The position numbers and the translations under genes were made by a program. The notes beneath the pieces are model-generated. The model was not told the origin of the DNA. It searched no databases and was given only the letters and a program-made list of their open reading frames with translations. Shown piece by piece: positions 36,958 to 46,216 of a DNA stretch of 64,000 bases. Source of the DNA: Chryseobacterium sediminis (lineage in GTDB: Bacteria > Bacteroidota > Bacteroidia > Flavobacteriales > Weeksellaceae). The DNA is taken from positions 434,001-498,000 of the forward strand of contig NZ_VUNZ01000003.1 of NCBI RefSeq assembly GCF_008386505.1, in the 5' to 3' direction. The number at the start of each line of letters is the position of its first letter. Position 1 is the stretch's first letter.

Positions 36958-37971
36958 ATGAGTGTAAAGGTTCCTAAATTTATTTTGAAAATTCAAGAGT
37001 TTTTTGACAGCATCCATATTCCTGTTTTGGGAATATCGCTTTGGCAGATGTTTCAGATCTATATTTCCGGGATTTTCAAAGGAAAAATTGGTAGAAAAGC
37101 TGCTGCCATTTCCTGGAGCTTTACGATAAGTCTTTTTCCGTTTATTCTGTTTCTGCTTTCCGTTTTGCCCTATATGCCGCATTATGATAAACTGCAGTTC
37201 TATATTTTTGATGTACTGATGCATAATGTTTTCCCTTCTAATATGGAAGGGGATGTAAGAGGATATATAGAAAGTAATATTATCCCAAATATGAGAGGAA
37301 TCAGTAATCTCACCATTGTTCTGGCGCTTGTTTTTGCTACGAATGGTACATTTTCCCTGATCAATGGTTTTAATGAAAATACGGATGAAAAACTGAGTGA
37401 CGTAAAGGAGTTTATTCTTTCATTCTTTATCACAATAGGCTTTATCACTATTGTTTTTTTAGCACTTTTCGGGGTGTATTATGTGGAGGTTGTGATGAAG
37501 CTTTTTACACCGGCTTATGATATTTCCTGGCTTGTAGATAACCTTTCCAGTATTATTGGATTCGTTTCTTTTCCTCTTTTTTATTTTATCCTTCTGACCT
37601 TATTTTACTGGCTGGGAACCGTAAAAATTACAAGATTCCGTCAGGCGGTTCCGGGTGCTATTTTAACTACAATACTGTTCGTTGTTACTACTTATATTTT
37701 TGCCATTTATGTAAAGGATATTGCACGGTATAACGTTCTTTACGGATCTATCGGAAGTATGATTCTGCTGATGGTTTGGGTGAATGTGAATGTATATCTG
37801 CTTTTATTCGGAAATGAACTGAATATGGCCATCAGAAAGCTCAGAATAGAAAAACTGCTGTCTGATGAAATCCAGAGAGAAACCATACACTATCACACCC
37901 AGATTACAGAACCTGATTTTGATGGTGATGAAGAACATAGAAGAAAGCTGGAAACCCGAAAGAAAGACTAA
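36958..37971 (+). CDS. YihY/BrkB-family inner-membrane protein
   Basis: 337 aa with about six transmembrane helices. The family signature region RKAAAISWSFTISLFPFILFLLSVLPY occurs near residue 45, and the YGSIGSMILLMVWVNVNVYLLLFGNELN block near 262-290. The family was once called ribonuclease BN by mistake; its transport or envelope role is unclear. The C-terminal 45 residues are charged and cytosolic. Its stop overlaps the convergent nhaA stop by 4 nt. Confidence 0.9.
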   Translation: MSVKVPKFILKIQEFFDSIHIPVLGISLWQMFQIYISGIFKGKIGRKAAAISWSFTISLFPFILFLLSVLPYMPHYDKLQFYIFDVLMHNVFPSNMEGDVRGYIESNIIPNMRGISNLTIVLALVFATNGTFSLINGFNENTDEKLSDVKEFILSFFITIGFITIVFLALFGVYYVEVVMKLFTPAYDISWLVDNLSSIIGFVSFPLFYFILLTLFYWLGTVKITRFRQAVPGAILTTILFVVTTYIFAIYVKDIARYNVLYGSIGSMILLMVWVNVNVYLLLFGNELNMAIRKLRIEKLLSDEIQRETIHYHTQITEPDFDGDEEHRRKLETRKKD

Positions 37972-39146
37972 TTCTCTTCCAGTTCAGGATTTTCTTTTGA
38001 ACTTATACTTAAAATGGTAAATCCTGCAATAGCAGCTATAAATGAAGCAATCAAAATAGCAAATTTCGCTTCATCCTGAATAGGAATTTCTCCTTTAAAA
38101 GAAAGTAATGCAATAAAAATGGACATGGTAAATCCAATTCCGGCCAACAGACCTACACCAATCATTTGAAGCCAGTTGCTGTTTTGGGGCAGAGAACTGA
38201 GCTTTAATTTGATAGCAATAAGTGAAAACAGATTGATCCCAACCAGTTTACCCAATACCAAACCGCAAATAATACCCAATCCTAATGTACTTGTAACACC
38301 GGTAACCATTTCACTGGAAAAAGTGATATTGGTATTCGTTAAAGCAAATATAGGCATTATCAGAAAGCTTACCGGAATGTGAAGCTGATGCTCCAGTTTT
38401 TCCAATGGTGATATTTCTACATTGGAAGCGTTGGTAGGTATTGAAAACGCAAGTAAAACACCTGCTATCGTGGCGTGAATTCCGGAGTGATGAAGGAAAT
38501 ACCACAAAAACAGTCCGGGGATGATATAAAATATAGTTTTGGTTACTTTTAAAAAATTTAAGATAAACAGTAGGGCAGTCACTCCAAAAGACAGTAGGAG
38601 ATAGCTCCAGTGAATTTGTTCAGTATAGAAGATTGCGATTACCAGAATAGCTCCAAGATCGTCTACAATAGCCAATGCTGCTAAAAATATCTTGATAGAA
38701 TTAGGAATCTTTTTACCCAACATCGAAATAATTGCCAGTGAAAAAGCAATATCTGTAGCCATAGGAATTCCCCAGCCATTGCTGTATTCTGTTCCGGTGT
38801 TGAAGATACTGTAAACCACGGCCGGAACAAGCATTCCGCCTACAGCTGCAAAAATGGGAAGTGATGCATTTTTGAAAGATGAAAGTTCACCTTCTACAAG
38901 TTCCCGTTTTATTTCAAGGCCTACCAGAAGGAAGAATACGACCATCAGTCCGTCATTAATCCAAATGCTGACAGGATATTCGAGTCCAAAAAAATGGGTG
39001 CCGACTTCCTTGTCTAAAAAATGCTGGAAGTTCTCTGCAGCAGATGAGTTGGCAATAATCAATGAGACAAGTACACAGAAAATAAGAATAATTCCTGAAG
39101 ACTGGCTGTTGTTGAAAAATTTTTTAAAATAAAGAGATAAATTCAT
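37968..39146 (-). CDS. nhaA: Na+/H+ antiporter NhaA
   Basis: 392 aa, 12 transmembrane segments. It exchanges Na+ (or Li+) for protons and protects from salt and high pH. The ion-binding acids are the pair D162/D163 in ALAIVDDLGAILVIA and D132 in GIPMATDIAFSLA. It starts 2 nt after the RelA/SpoT stop, so the two are cotranscribed; this could link antiporter expression with the stringent-response gene. Confidence 0.95.
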   Translation of the reverse strand: MNLSLYFKKFFNNSQSSGIILIFCVLVSLIIANSSAAENFQHFLDKEVGTHFFGLEYPVSIWINDGLMVVFFLLVGLEIKRELVEGELSSFKNASLPIFAAVGGMLVPAVVYSIFNTGTEYSNGWGIPMATDIAFSLAIISMLGKKIPNSIKIFLAALAIVDDLGAILVIAIFYTEQIHWSYLLLSFGVTALLFILNFLKVTKTIFYIIPGLFLWYFLHHSGIHATIAGVLLAFSIPTNASNVEISPLEKLEHQLHIPVSFLIMPIFALTNTNITFSSEMVTGVTSTLGLGIICGLVLGKLVGINLFSLIAIKLKLSSLPQNSNWLQMIGVGLLAGIGFTMSIFIALLSFKGEIPIQDEAKFAILIASFIAAIAGFTILSISSKENPELEEN

Positions 39147-39148
39147 GT

Positions 39149-41359
39149 TTATGATTGTAGTCGTCTCACTCTTGAAACTCCATTAATATTTTTAAGCTTT
39201 TTGAAAGTTTCTTCCAACTGGCCTTTATTTTTAACTTCGAGGATGATATTTCCTGTGAAAACACCGTTGTTAGATTCAATGGAGAGACTTTTCATATCCA
39301 TTCCCATACTTCCGCTGATGACGGTGGTGATATCATTGATCATACCCATTCTGTCAAGTCCTTCAATTTCAATTTTTACTCTGTTTTTGAAGCTTTCAGC
39401 ATTTACCCATTTAGCAGGAATGACACGATAGTCATACTGCGCTCTCAGATTGATGGCATTCGGGCAGCTGTCACTGTGAACTTTAATTCCGTCTGAAATG
39501 GTGATAAATCCAAAAATTTTGTCCCCTGGGATTACTGTACAGCATTTTGCATAGCTGTAATTCAGCTTTTCTTCATCTTTTCCAAAGATAATCATGTCAA
39601 GGTTTTCCTCTTTCGGTTCCTCGAAATGCTGATTTTTTGCCGGAGATTTTCTGAATCTTGACAGTAAGTTATTAAATACGTTTTTACTTTCAATATATTT
39701 TCTCAAGCTGCTTACATCCAGTTCGTTGCTTTGGAATTTAAGAAACAGCTCTTGAGAAGATTTTAAATTAAAGAACTTTTGAAGTTTATTAATTTCATCA
39801 TCATTGAAATTGATTTTGGCATGACGAAGTTTTCTTTGCAGAATTTCTTTTCCTTCTTCTACCAACTGGTTTTTCTGAGAGTTCAGATAACTTTTGATCT
39901 TTGACTTGGCTTTTGAAGTCACTACAAATTCCAGCCAGTCAGATTTTGGTTTCTGATTCTGTGATGAAAGAATATCTACCTGATCTCCGTTTTGAAGGAT
40001 ATAGGAAATGGGAACCAGTTTTCCATTGATTTTAGCTCCCAGACATTTCATCCCTAAGTCGGAATGGACTGAAAAGGCAAAATCCAGGGCAGTAGCATTG
40101 GTGGGCAGGATTTTAATTTCTCCTTTCGGGGTAAACACAAATACCTCTTTGGAGTATAAATTAAGCTTAATATTATCCAAAAGCTCTGAAGTAGACAGGT
40201 TCTGCTGTTGTTCCAGTACTTCACGGATTTCGGTAACCCATTTTTCAAAGTTTCTGTCATCAGAACTCTGTTTATAGCCTTCTTTGTATTTATAGTGGGC
40301 TGCAACCCCTTTTTCAGCAATTTCATCCATGCGCTCGGAACGGATCTGGACTTCAATCCATTTTCTGTCCGGACCTAAAACCGTTAAGTGTAAACTTTCG
40401 TATCCGGTAGAACGAGGCTGTGTAATCCAGTCACGCATTCTTGACGGGTTACTGTGGTATACATCCGTAACGATAGAGTAGATCTTCCATGCAAGAAATT
40501 TTTCATTTTTTGCATCTGATTTGTAAATGATCCTGATGGCATAGTTATCAAAAACTTCCTCGAAAGAAACTCCCTGCTTCAGCATTTTTCTGTAAATAGA
40601 GGAGATTGCTTTTGCACGGCCTTTGATTTTAAAGTTTAAGCCTTCTTCACGCAGTCTTTCAGATACTTCTTTTTTAAATTCTTCAATATATCTTTCACGG
40701 CTTTCTTTGGCGAGTTCCAGTTTTTCTGTGATCTCGTTGTATACTTCGGGGCTATTGTATTTTAAAGAAAGGTCTTCCAGCTCAGATTTGATGTTATATA
40801 ATCCAAGGCGGTGGGCCATCGGAGCATAGATATAAACCGTTTCTGAAGCGATTTTTTTCTGCTTATCCGGAGCCATACTTTCCAGTGTCCTCATGTTATG
40901 AAGACGGTCCGCAATTTTAATCAGAATAACTCTGAAATCCTCGGATAAAGTCAATAAAAGTTTCCTGTAATTTTCAGACTGTACAGAGATATTCTGGTGG
41001 TTCATGATGGAGATCTTAGTCAATCCATTCACGATACTGGCGATCTTTGCTCCAAAGATTTTTTTAAGATCTTCGTAAGTATAATCGGAATCTTCAATTA
41101 CGTCATGCAAAAGTGCGCAGGCAATGGAAGTAGCTCCCAGACCAATCTCTGTTGCTACAATTTTAGCAACAGCAATAGGGTGGTAGATATAAGGTTCTCC
41201 GGATTTTCTCCTTTGATCCTTGTGGGCATCCAAAGCGATATCGAATGCCTTCCGGATGAGTTTATTATTTTCCTCATCCAACGTTCTGTATGTGTTAGAA
41301 ATCAGGTCCTTATATCTCGCCAGGATCTCTTTATTCTCTTGTTCTAAATCGTAACTCAT
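39149..41359 (-). CDS. Bifunctional (p)ppGpp synthetase/hydrolase (Rel/SpoT)
   Basis: 736 aa. Domains in order: HD hydrolase (HAKDQRRKSGEPYIYHP near 45-61 and the metal-binding H85-D86 in LLHDVIED), synthetase (RSTGYESLHLTVLGP, about residues 310-325), TGS (VFVFTPKGEIKILP...), helical region and C-terminal ACT. The complete HD motif indicates that it can hydrolyse as well as make the alarmone, and no second long RSH gene is seen in the window. It controls growth arrest on starvation. It is upstream of and coupled to nhaA. Confidence 0.95.
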   Translation of the reverse strand: MSYDLEQENKEILARYKDLISNTYRTLDEENNKLIRKAFDIALDAHKDQRRKSGEPYIYHPIAVAKIVATEIGLGATSIACALLHDVIEDSDYTYEDLKKIFGAKIASIVNGLTKISIMNHQNISVQSENYRKLLLTLSEDFRVILIKIADRLHNMRTLESMAPDKQKKIASETVYIYAPMAHRLGLYNIKSELEDLSLKYNSPEVYNEITEKLELAKESRERYIEEFKKEVSERLREEGLNFKIKGRAKAISSIYRKMLKQGVSFEEVFDNYAIRIIYKSDAKNEKFLAWKIYSIVTDVYHSNPSRMRDWITQPRSTGYESLHLTVLGPDRKWIEVQIRSERMDEIAEKGVAAHYKYKEGYKQSSDDRNFEKWVTEIREVLEQQQNLSTSELLDNIKLNLYSKEVFVFTPKGEIKILPTNATALDFAFSVHSDLGMKCLGAKINGKLVPISYILQNGDQVDILSSQNQKPKSDWLEFVVTSKAKSKIKSYLNSQKNQLVEEGKEILQRKLRHAKINFNDDEINKLQKFFNLKSSQELFLKFQSNELDVSSLRKYIESKNVFNNLLSRFRKSPAKNQHFEEPKEENLDMIIFGKDEEKLNYSYAKCCTVIPGDKIFGFITISDGIKVHSDSCPNAINLRAQYDYRVIPAKWVNAESFKNRVKIEIEGLDRMGMINDITTVISGSMGMDMKSLSIESNNGVFTGNIILEVKNKGQLEETFKKLKNINGVSRVRRLQS

Positions 41360-41418
41360 TTGTGCGCATGCCTATAATAAGACGAAAATACGAAATTTTT
41401 TAGTTTTTTCAAACATAA

Positions 41419-41446
41419 AAGATCCACAGCATACACTGCGGATCTT
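41419..41446 (-). terminator. Terminator after the 41469-41834 gene
   Basis: The stem AAGATCCnCAG / CTGnGGATCTT lies just past the stop of the minus-strand gene, followed by TTTTATG on that strand. Confidence 0.75.
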
Positions 41447-41468
41447 CGGCTATTAGATTTTATATCGA

Positions 41469-41834
41469 TTAGAATTTCACTTCAGAATTCATACCGTCAC
41501 TTGACGTTTTAATTTTAATATCAGGGCTGTTCTGAATTTCAGCTCTGTTTCTTGCGTCAATATACTTTTTAATGGTATCATAATTCGTTTCATTAATATT
41601 CATGTTTTCAAATAAGTATGATTTCAATGCTGCATTCTGAATAAACGCATTGCGGGCAAGATCAATCTGATTGATATCATTTACGGTAACACTTGCCAGA
41701 TATTGGGAGTTATTAGAACCAGTATTAAGGTATACAATGTAATCTGAGTTTTCAAATCCTGAATTTTCCAGATCACTTTCCAGTTGTTTGTAGTCGCTGC
41801 GATGATCAAATAGTCCAGCTAATATATGTGACAT
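41469..41834 (-). CDS. Hypothetical small protein, YflT/GSP17M-like N-terminus
   Basis: 121 aa, soluble, with no signal peptide. The opening (ILAGLFDHRSDYKQLESDLENSGFENSDYIVYLN) resembles the general-stress YflT/GSP17M type fold, where a beta strand leads into a helix that senses nothing known. The rest is not conserved with anything I recognise. It has its own terminator. The family assignment is a suggestion only. Confidence 0.65.
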   Translation of the reverse strand: MSHILAGLFDHRSDYKQLESDLENSGFENSDYIVYLNTGSNNSQYLASVTVNDINQIDLARNAFIQNAALKSYLFENMNINETNYDTIKKYIDARNRAEIQNSPDIKIKTSSDGMNSEVKF

Positions 41835-42364
41835 AGTTAATTGGTTTTAAAGTTATGACTAAAGTTAGTAATAATTTTCTTATTATCATTGCGTTTAAGG
41901 CAATATAATTTGTTAATTAATATTCTGTTTTCAATAGAGTAAAGTAATATCTGTGAATAATTGTTGAACAGGTGTTTAATTTTAACAATTGAATAATGTT
42001 GATTTTGACGTGATACACTTTCCTTTTTTGAAGAGATATGGATCACTAATGTTCAGATCTCTTCAAAGCTCTAGTATAATACGTGTAGTTTTTTGTCCAG
42101 CTTTTACTTAAGCCCAACGTTATGGTTCTGAAATGGTATTTTTGGGATTCCCAACTTAATCATATCTATAAAAAAGCCTTCTTTTGCGTTTCTCCAACTG
42201 GAAATTTGGTGTCCCGAACCTATCAGGAGGAGTTCATGACCTCAAAATATCATTCCGGAACCTCAAACAATATATCCAGTACAAAATCCAGTTTTCTTGA
42301 AGGTTGAATGTGGACATGAGCGAGATGCTCACGCCAGCGGGGAAATTATTTTCCACTTTTATTT
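41835..42364. other. Gene-poor junction with a trace of RHS sequence
   Basis: 530 bp between the chromosomal backbone and the toxin-like array. It is AT-rich near 41850-42000. At 42076-42100 a 25-nt stretch is identical to 53720-53744 inside the full RHS gene (DNWTKNYTYYDTK region), in the same orientation. A 61-codon plus-strand ORF at 42122-42307 shows no family and is not called a gene. The region 42308-42364 contains GAGCGAGATGCTCACGCC but no structure I can name. Confidence 0.6.
42076..42100 (-). pseudogene. RHS gene scar (25-nt identity to the full-length RHS gene)
   Basis: An exact 25-nt match to 53720-53744, ending abruptly on both sides. It is a remnant of an RHS coding region and marks the distal edge of the array. 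Confidence 0.6.
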
Positions 42365-42694
42365 TTAGTCTTCGTAACATTTCCAAAAGTGAGTAATAAT
42401 ACTATCTTTTTTGTGTATATTAAAGGTTAATTCCCCTTTCTTTTTTACTATTGTATCTCCAGTTTCTATTTCATTCCAATATAAATTCCACCACCTGTTA
42501 TTGGTTTTACATATTTTAGGTTTTTGAGTAGCTGGATCATACCCCTTTACTTCAAACCAAACTGAAGATGTGGGAGGAATTTCAACTACTATTATACACT
42601 CTTCTTTGGAAAGCATTTTTGTATATTCAACACAATTAACCTTTCCGCAAGAAAGTATGAAAAGAAGTAAGATGAGAAGTACTAATGATTTCAT
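42365..42694 (-). CDS. Small lipoprotein, candidate immunity protein of module 7
   Basis: 109 aa with a lipobox (ILSCG at about residues 13-17). The mature chain is beta-rich with several Trp residues (SSVWFEVKGYDP; NRWWNLYWNEIE). The family is unknown. It begins 6 nt after the stop of the Gly-rich tail at 42701, the tight spacing seen for every tail/neighbour pair in this array, so I infer it protects against that tail. It is the last gene of the array. Confidence 0.65.
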   Translation of the reverse strand: MKSLVLLILLLFILSCGKVNCVEYTKMLSKEECIIVVEIPPTSSVWFEVKGYDPATQKPKICKTNNRWWNLYWNEIETGDTIVKKKGELTFNIHKKDSIITHFWKCYED

Positions 42695-42700
42695 AACTAT

Positions 42701-43911
42701 TTAATTACTTGAATGTCCAACTTTAAAATACTGAGGATGAGCTTTTATCCAGTTACTTATACTCACAGTCTGCGTTTTAGATCTTCCTACACCAAATCCT
42801 ACTTCTAAATTGATGCTTGTCGTCTCTGTGCCATAAGGGGAATATTTCCCTCCTGAAGAACTTTTGCTGTATTCACCACCAACCACCGCTGATCCTGAAT
42901 AAACAGTAGATTCTCCTTCTGCTCCAGCAAAAACATCAGTATATTTCTGTCTATTGGATTTTGTCCCATATGCATTCATGAAGTTAAATTGAAAACCAAC
43001 TCCTGCACTTGGCATATCTTGTTCTCCATAAGTTCCAAATAAATTTGCTTGGCCAGTACCTGGGTTATAAGCAAAAGTTAAACTTCCTGAACTTTGAGCA
43101 AAGGAACCTCCAAAAGTAATCCCTATAAAAAAGAAACATATTTTCCAAACATAGCAGATTCAGCAGCCCCGAGTCTTATTCTTGCAGCTTGAAGATTTCT
43201 TTCAGCAGTAACACTTTTAGGGGTTATTGTAACTTCCCCAACATCTATGACCCTGCCATTAGCAACTTCTTTTCCTCCACAGTTGTAGAATCATCATAAA
43301 TCCATCCGTCTGCTGCATAGGTCAGATTTCCTTCTTTTGCTGTTTCTCCTACATAGCTTCCTTTTATTCTCTAAATCCTGCTGGCTTTTAACATCATCTC
43401 TAAACTCCATTTGGCCTAAAGAATTTTTAAACCAATCAGATTCTGATCTACCATCCGGGTCAATAAAACAGATAGGATTACCTAAGGCATAATTATAAGG
43501 ATTAAATCTCCTTGTTTTCTCAGCCAGTGGATCAACAATACCCCATCTACCCAAGTCACTCATATACATCCTTGCTCCATAGTCATACATTCCTGTTTCC
43601 TGCAATTCTTTTCCATTGTATTTATAATTATAATAATTTCCAAAGTTTGAGTAATTTGATCCTCCAATATGGTTTAATCCAAACGGATAATAGTTATTGG
43701 TATCCATTGACTGAACTACGCCGGCATTATCCTTTGCAAAAGCTATTCTCACATTTCCTAAATGATCTTTGTACTGATAAATATAACGGTTTTCTGAGAA
43801 ACGGTAAAATGTATCATTTGTAATTCTTATCAAACCAGATATGGCAGACTCTATTTTTGAAAAAGCATCACTAAACATAGTTGCTAACCCCAACATGGCT
43901 ATAGAGCCAGG
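42701..43911 (-). pseudogene. Orphan RHS module 7 (linker + core + Gly-rich tail), frameshifted
   Basis: Read on the minus strand. A fragment of the RHS post-core linker (MLGLATMFSDAFSKIESAISGLI, 43830-43911) is joined to an RHS core (RYIYQYKDHLGN to FIDPDGR, about 43797-43452) and then a unique tail. The reading frame breaks at least three times: near 43360 (LENK, then GSYVGETAKEG), near 43275 (TTVEEKK, then VANGRVIDVG) and near 43130 in an A-run (GKYVSFL, then IGITFGGSFAQSSG). The last frame is open as a 104-aa ORF at 42701-43015, Gly/Ser-rich. With repaired frames the tail would be about 240 aa. There is no start codon or promoter of its own, so it is probably silent. Confidence 0.75.
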
Positions 43912-43976
43912 TTTTAACTTTATAAAGTTTTTATTTTTAAGTCTATTTCTAATTTATATACCTTAACTTTATATTC

Positions 43977-44387
43977 ATGAAAAAACAAATTGTAATATTA
44001 CTATTTAGCTTATTTCTAATAAACTGTAGTTCTAAAGAAAATAGTGTAGAAACTAAAAACATAACACAAAAGTTTTATACTCTTTTTAAAAAAAATAACA
44101 GAGAAGAAATTTTTAAATTATGTGGTAGTGAACTTTTTAAAATTGCTTCAAAAAAACAGATAAATCAGATGTTTGACACATCTTTTGCACAATTTGGCAA
44201 CATTAAAAATGACTCTTTAATATACGAACAGACCAATATTATAAAAGGGGCTCATTCGAAAAATGAATATATATTAATTTATAATGTAAATCGAGAAATC
44301 AAAAATACCCAGGAAAAATTCACATTACACCAACAAGGTGATTCTATCAAAATTGTAGGGTACTTTATAAGTCCAATAAACAATTAA
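43977..44387 (+). CDS. Hypothetical lipoprotein on the opposite strand inside the array
   Basis: 136 aa with the lipobox LINCSS. The mature region alternates helix and strand (YTLFKKNNREEIFKLCGSELFKIASKKQINQMF..., then beta segments), perhaps an NTF2-like fold; this is a guess. It is the only intact plus-strand gene in 42.3-60.2 kb and converges on 44444-44749 across a perfect 32-nt palindrome. It may be a later insertion or an independent antitoxin-like gene. Confidence 0.65.
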   Translation: MKKQIVILLFSLFLINCSSKENSVETKNITQKFYTLFKKNNREEIFKLCGSELFKIASKKQINQMFDTSFAQFGNIKNDSLIYEQTNIIKGAHSKNEYILIYNVNREIKNTQEKFTLHQQGDSIKIVGYFISPINN

Positions 44388-44415
44388 TAAATCCTCTATA
44401 TAGAGGATTTATTAA
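44384..44415. terminator. Perfect 32-nt palindrome between convergent genes
   Basis: TTAATAAATCCTCTAT is followed by its exact reverse complement, with no loop mismatch. It includes the stop of the plus-strand gene and lies 28 nt from the stop of 44444-44749. It probably acts as a bidirectional terminator. Confidence 0.65.
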
Positions 44416-44443
44416 TTTAATTTATGTTATATCTTTTATAAAA

Positions 44444-44749
44444 TTAATACTTATCCTTATTATTTTTCCTGTAAACATTAAATTCGGTCGTATTAGCCTC
44501 TTTGGAAATTGAATCACCAATTTTTAAATGGAGAGAATCTAATACTGATAACTCAATCGACAAACCACCTTTTAAATAGTAAAAAGTTGATCTTTTCGGC
44601 CAGTTATTACTATCAATTATTCTTTCATTTATTGAATTTTCTTTAAATCTTTTATTCCCTAAATATACTAGTTTATATAAGTAAAAATAGCCAAATACTA
44701 CCAATCCAAGTAAAATAGGAAGAAAGCGATAAAATGTTTTTATTTTCAT
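44444..44749 (-). CDS. Single-pass membrane protein, candidate immunity protein of module 6
   Basis: 101 aa. One N-terminal transmembrane segment (about 8-30) is followed by a charged extracytoplasmic or cytoplasmic domain without recognised family. The ATG lies 2 nt after the stop of the module 6 tail, which suggests translational coupling and a toxin-immunity pairing. The paired tail is broken, so this immunity gene may be a relic that still gives protection. Confidence 0.6.
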   Translation of the reverse strand: MKIKTFYRFLPILLGLVVFGYFYLYKLVYLGNKRFKENSINERIIDSNNWPKRSTFYYLKGGLSIELSVLDSLHLKIGDSISKEANTTEFNVYRKNNKDKY

Positions 44750-44751
44750 AA

Positions 44752-45860
44752 TTATTTAAATTGAAAAATAGGTTTTACAATAGGTGTATATTGATAGTTA
44801 AGTTGGCCATTTATTACTGTAACTGGACTTCCTTGTATACCTACTCCAACCTGCCCAGATACATTAATAAATCCTCCTTGTTTTCCAAAAGGATCAGCTA
44901 CACTTACAGGTGCGTAAGAAACCCCTGCTGAAGCATCTATACCTGCACCTAACCCTGCTGAAGCACCAAAAGTATGTCCTTGTAGAAATGAACTTTGAAT
45001 TTGTCTTGGATCACCTGTATACCTTCCAGAGCCAAATGTAACACCTGCATTTGCTTCTATACCAGTACCTATTGCTCAATTTACAGTAGGAGTAAAATAT
45101 AATCCTGGTTCCTGCCCTCTAGTTAAAAGAGTAAAGTTAATAGGAGTAGTTCCAACACCTAAAAAAGCTGTGATGTTTGAAGATACACAACATTATATAA
45201 ATCCTTGACTATACCCCTTGCAAAATTACTATTCCATCCTCCCGAAAACTGTGAAAATATGCTTGAGGATACCCCTGACGTAGCATCTCTAAACCAGTTT
45301 GATAATCCTAAAAGGCCAGTTGAACCATTACTTCCCTCTGTTGGTAAATAAAAAGCTTCACCACCAAACCTTAAATAAGTTTTACCTGTATCACCTGCTT
45401 CCTTGCCCTGGATAGGAGAATTTTCAATTTCGCTCCCATCATCTTTATATTCAGTAAAACCTCTTTCTTTATAATTGTTCTCAGTAAGATCACTTTTCCA
45501 GCTCCAAACACCATCTTTCAGTCCCCAACCTAATCCCTCTCTACCATCAGGATCTACAAAATTAACAGGGTTACTGAATGCATAATTATAGGTGCTGTGT
45601 CTTGTCATCTTTTCAGCCAGTGGATCTATTACTCCCCATCTTCCCAAGTCACTCATATACATCCTCGCTCCAAAATCACTCCATCCAGTTTCCTGTAGTT
45701 CCTTTCCTCCGAATTTATAGTTATAATAACCTCCAAAGTTTGAGTAAGAAGATCCTCCAATATGGTTTAAACCAAACGGATAATAATTATTGGTGTCTAT
45801 TGATTCAAGCATTCCAGCTTTATTTTTAACAAAGGCTATTCTCACATTTCCTAAATGATA
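44752..45860 (-). pseudogene. Orphan RHS module 6 (core + Gly-rich tail), frameshift and in-frame stop
   Basis: The homology to the RHS core begins abruptly at HLGN (about 45860) and runs through FVDPDGREGLGWGLKD, then a linker (GEAFYLPTEGSNGSTGLLGLSNWFRDA). The frame changes in a run of six A/T near 45165 (LQTSQ, then AFLGVGTTPINF), and a TGA near 45074 interrupts it after FTPTVN. The last part (AIGTGIEANAGVTFGSG to FLQGHTFGASAGLGAGIDASAGVSYAP and YQYTPIVKPIFQFK) is related to the tail of module 5. There is no proper start codon. Confidence 0.75.
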
Positions 45861-45885
45861 CTTGTTTTCAAAAAGGCAACCACTT

Positions 45886-45908
45886 TAGATTGCCTGCTTT
45901 TGAATTAT
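45886..45908 (-). terminator. Terminator after the module 5 membrane protein
   Basis: The stem AGGCAA / TTGCCT is followed on the minus strand by T5. It lies between the stop at 45973 and the start of module 6. Confidence 0.7.
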
Positions 45909-45972
45909 TTATAATTTCCTTTATCAAGTCTCATTAATAGCGGAAACCAACATTTTTGAAACATGATCGGAT

Positions 45973-46212
45973 TTATAACACTTTTTTAATTATTAAAAGT
46001 ATTATTGCTATTGAGTAGAGAATAAGTAAAATTGAGCTTATTTTAAAGCTTAGATAAAACCAATTTTTATTTATTATTTCGGTAACTTTAGGATGTTTTT
46101 TTGTATATTTTAAATAGTAGTTGATGATTTTATTTGGAGAATATATACCGACTATTCCCAAAATAAAAATTAATACCATTAAAATAATTGTTAAAATATA
46201 AGAGATATCCAT
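45973..46212 (-). CDS. Small multi-pass membrane protein, candidate immunity protein of module 5
   Basis: 79 aa from the ATG at 46212 (MDISYILTI). Two strongly hydrophobic segments (about 4-26 and 55-78) are separated by a basic Lys-rich loop (YYLKYTKKHPKVTEIINKNW). A longer reading to 46266 would lie in the toxin gene and is not used. It starts 4 nt after the module 5 stop. A membrane-embedded partner fits protection from a membrane-acting tail, as for colicin immunity proteins; that is inference. Confidence 0.65.
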   Translation of the reverse strand: MDISYILTIILMVLIFILGIVGIYSPNKIINYYLKYTKKHPKVTEIINKNWFYLSFKISSILLILYSIAIILLIIKKVL

Positions 46213-46216
46213 ATCA

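Noticed and set aside
42122..42307. 61-codon plus-strand ORF next to the RHS scar
   Set aside because: No ribosome site, no family resemblance and no promoter. I could not identify it as a transposase or immunity fragment either.
43512..43823. Plus-strand ORFs opposite the RHS cores (also 45578-45829, 46960-47184 and 52279-52461)
   Set aside because: They are antisense shadows of the repeated core; their mutual similarity comes from core conservation only.
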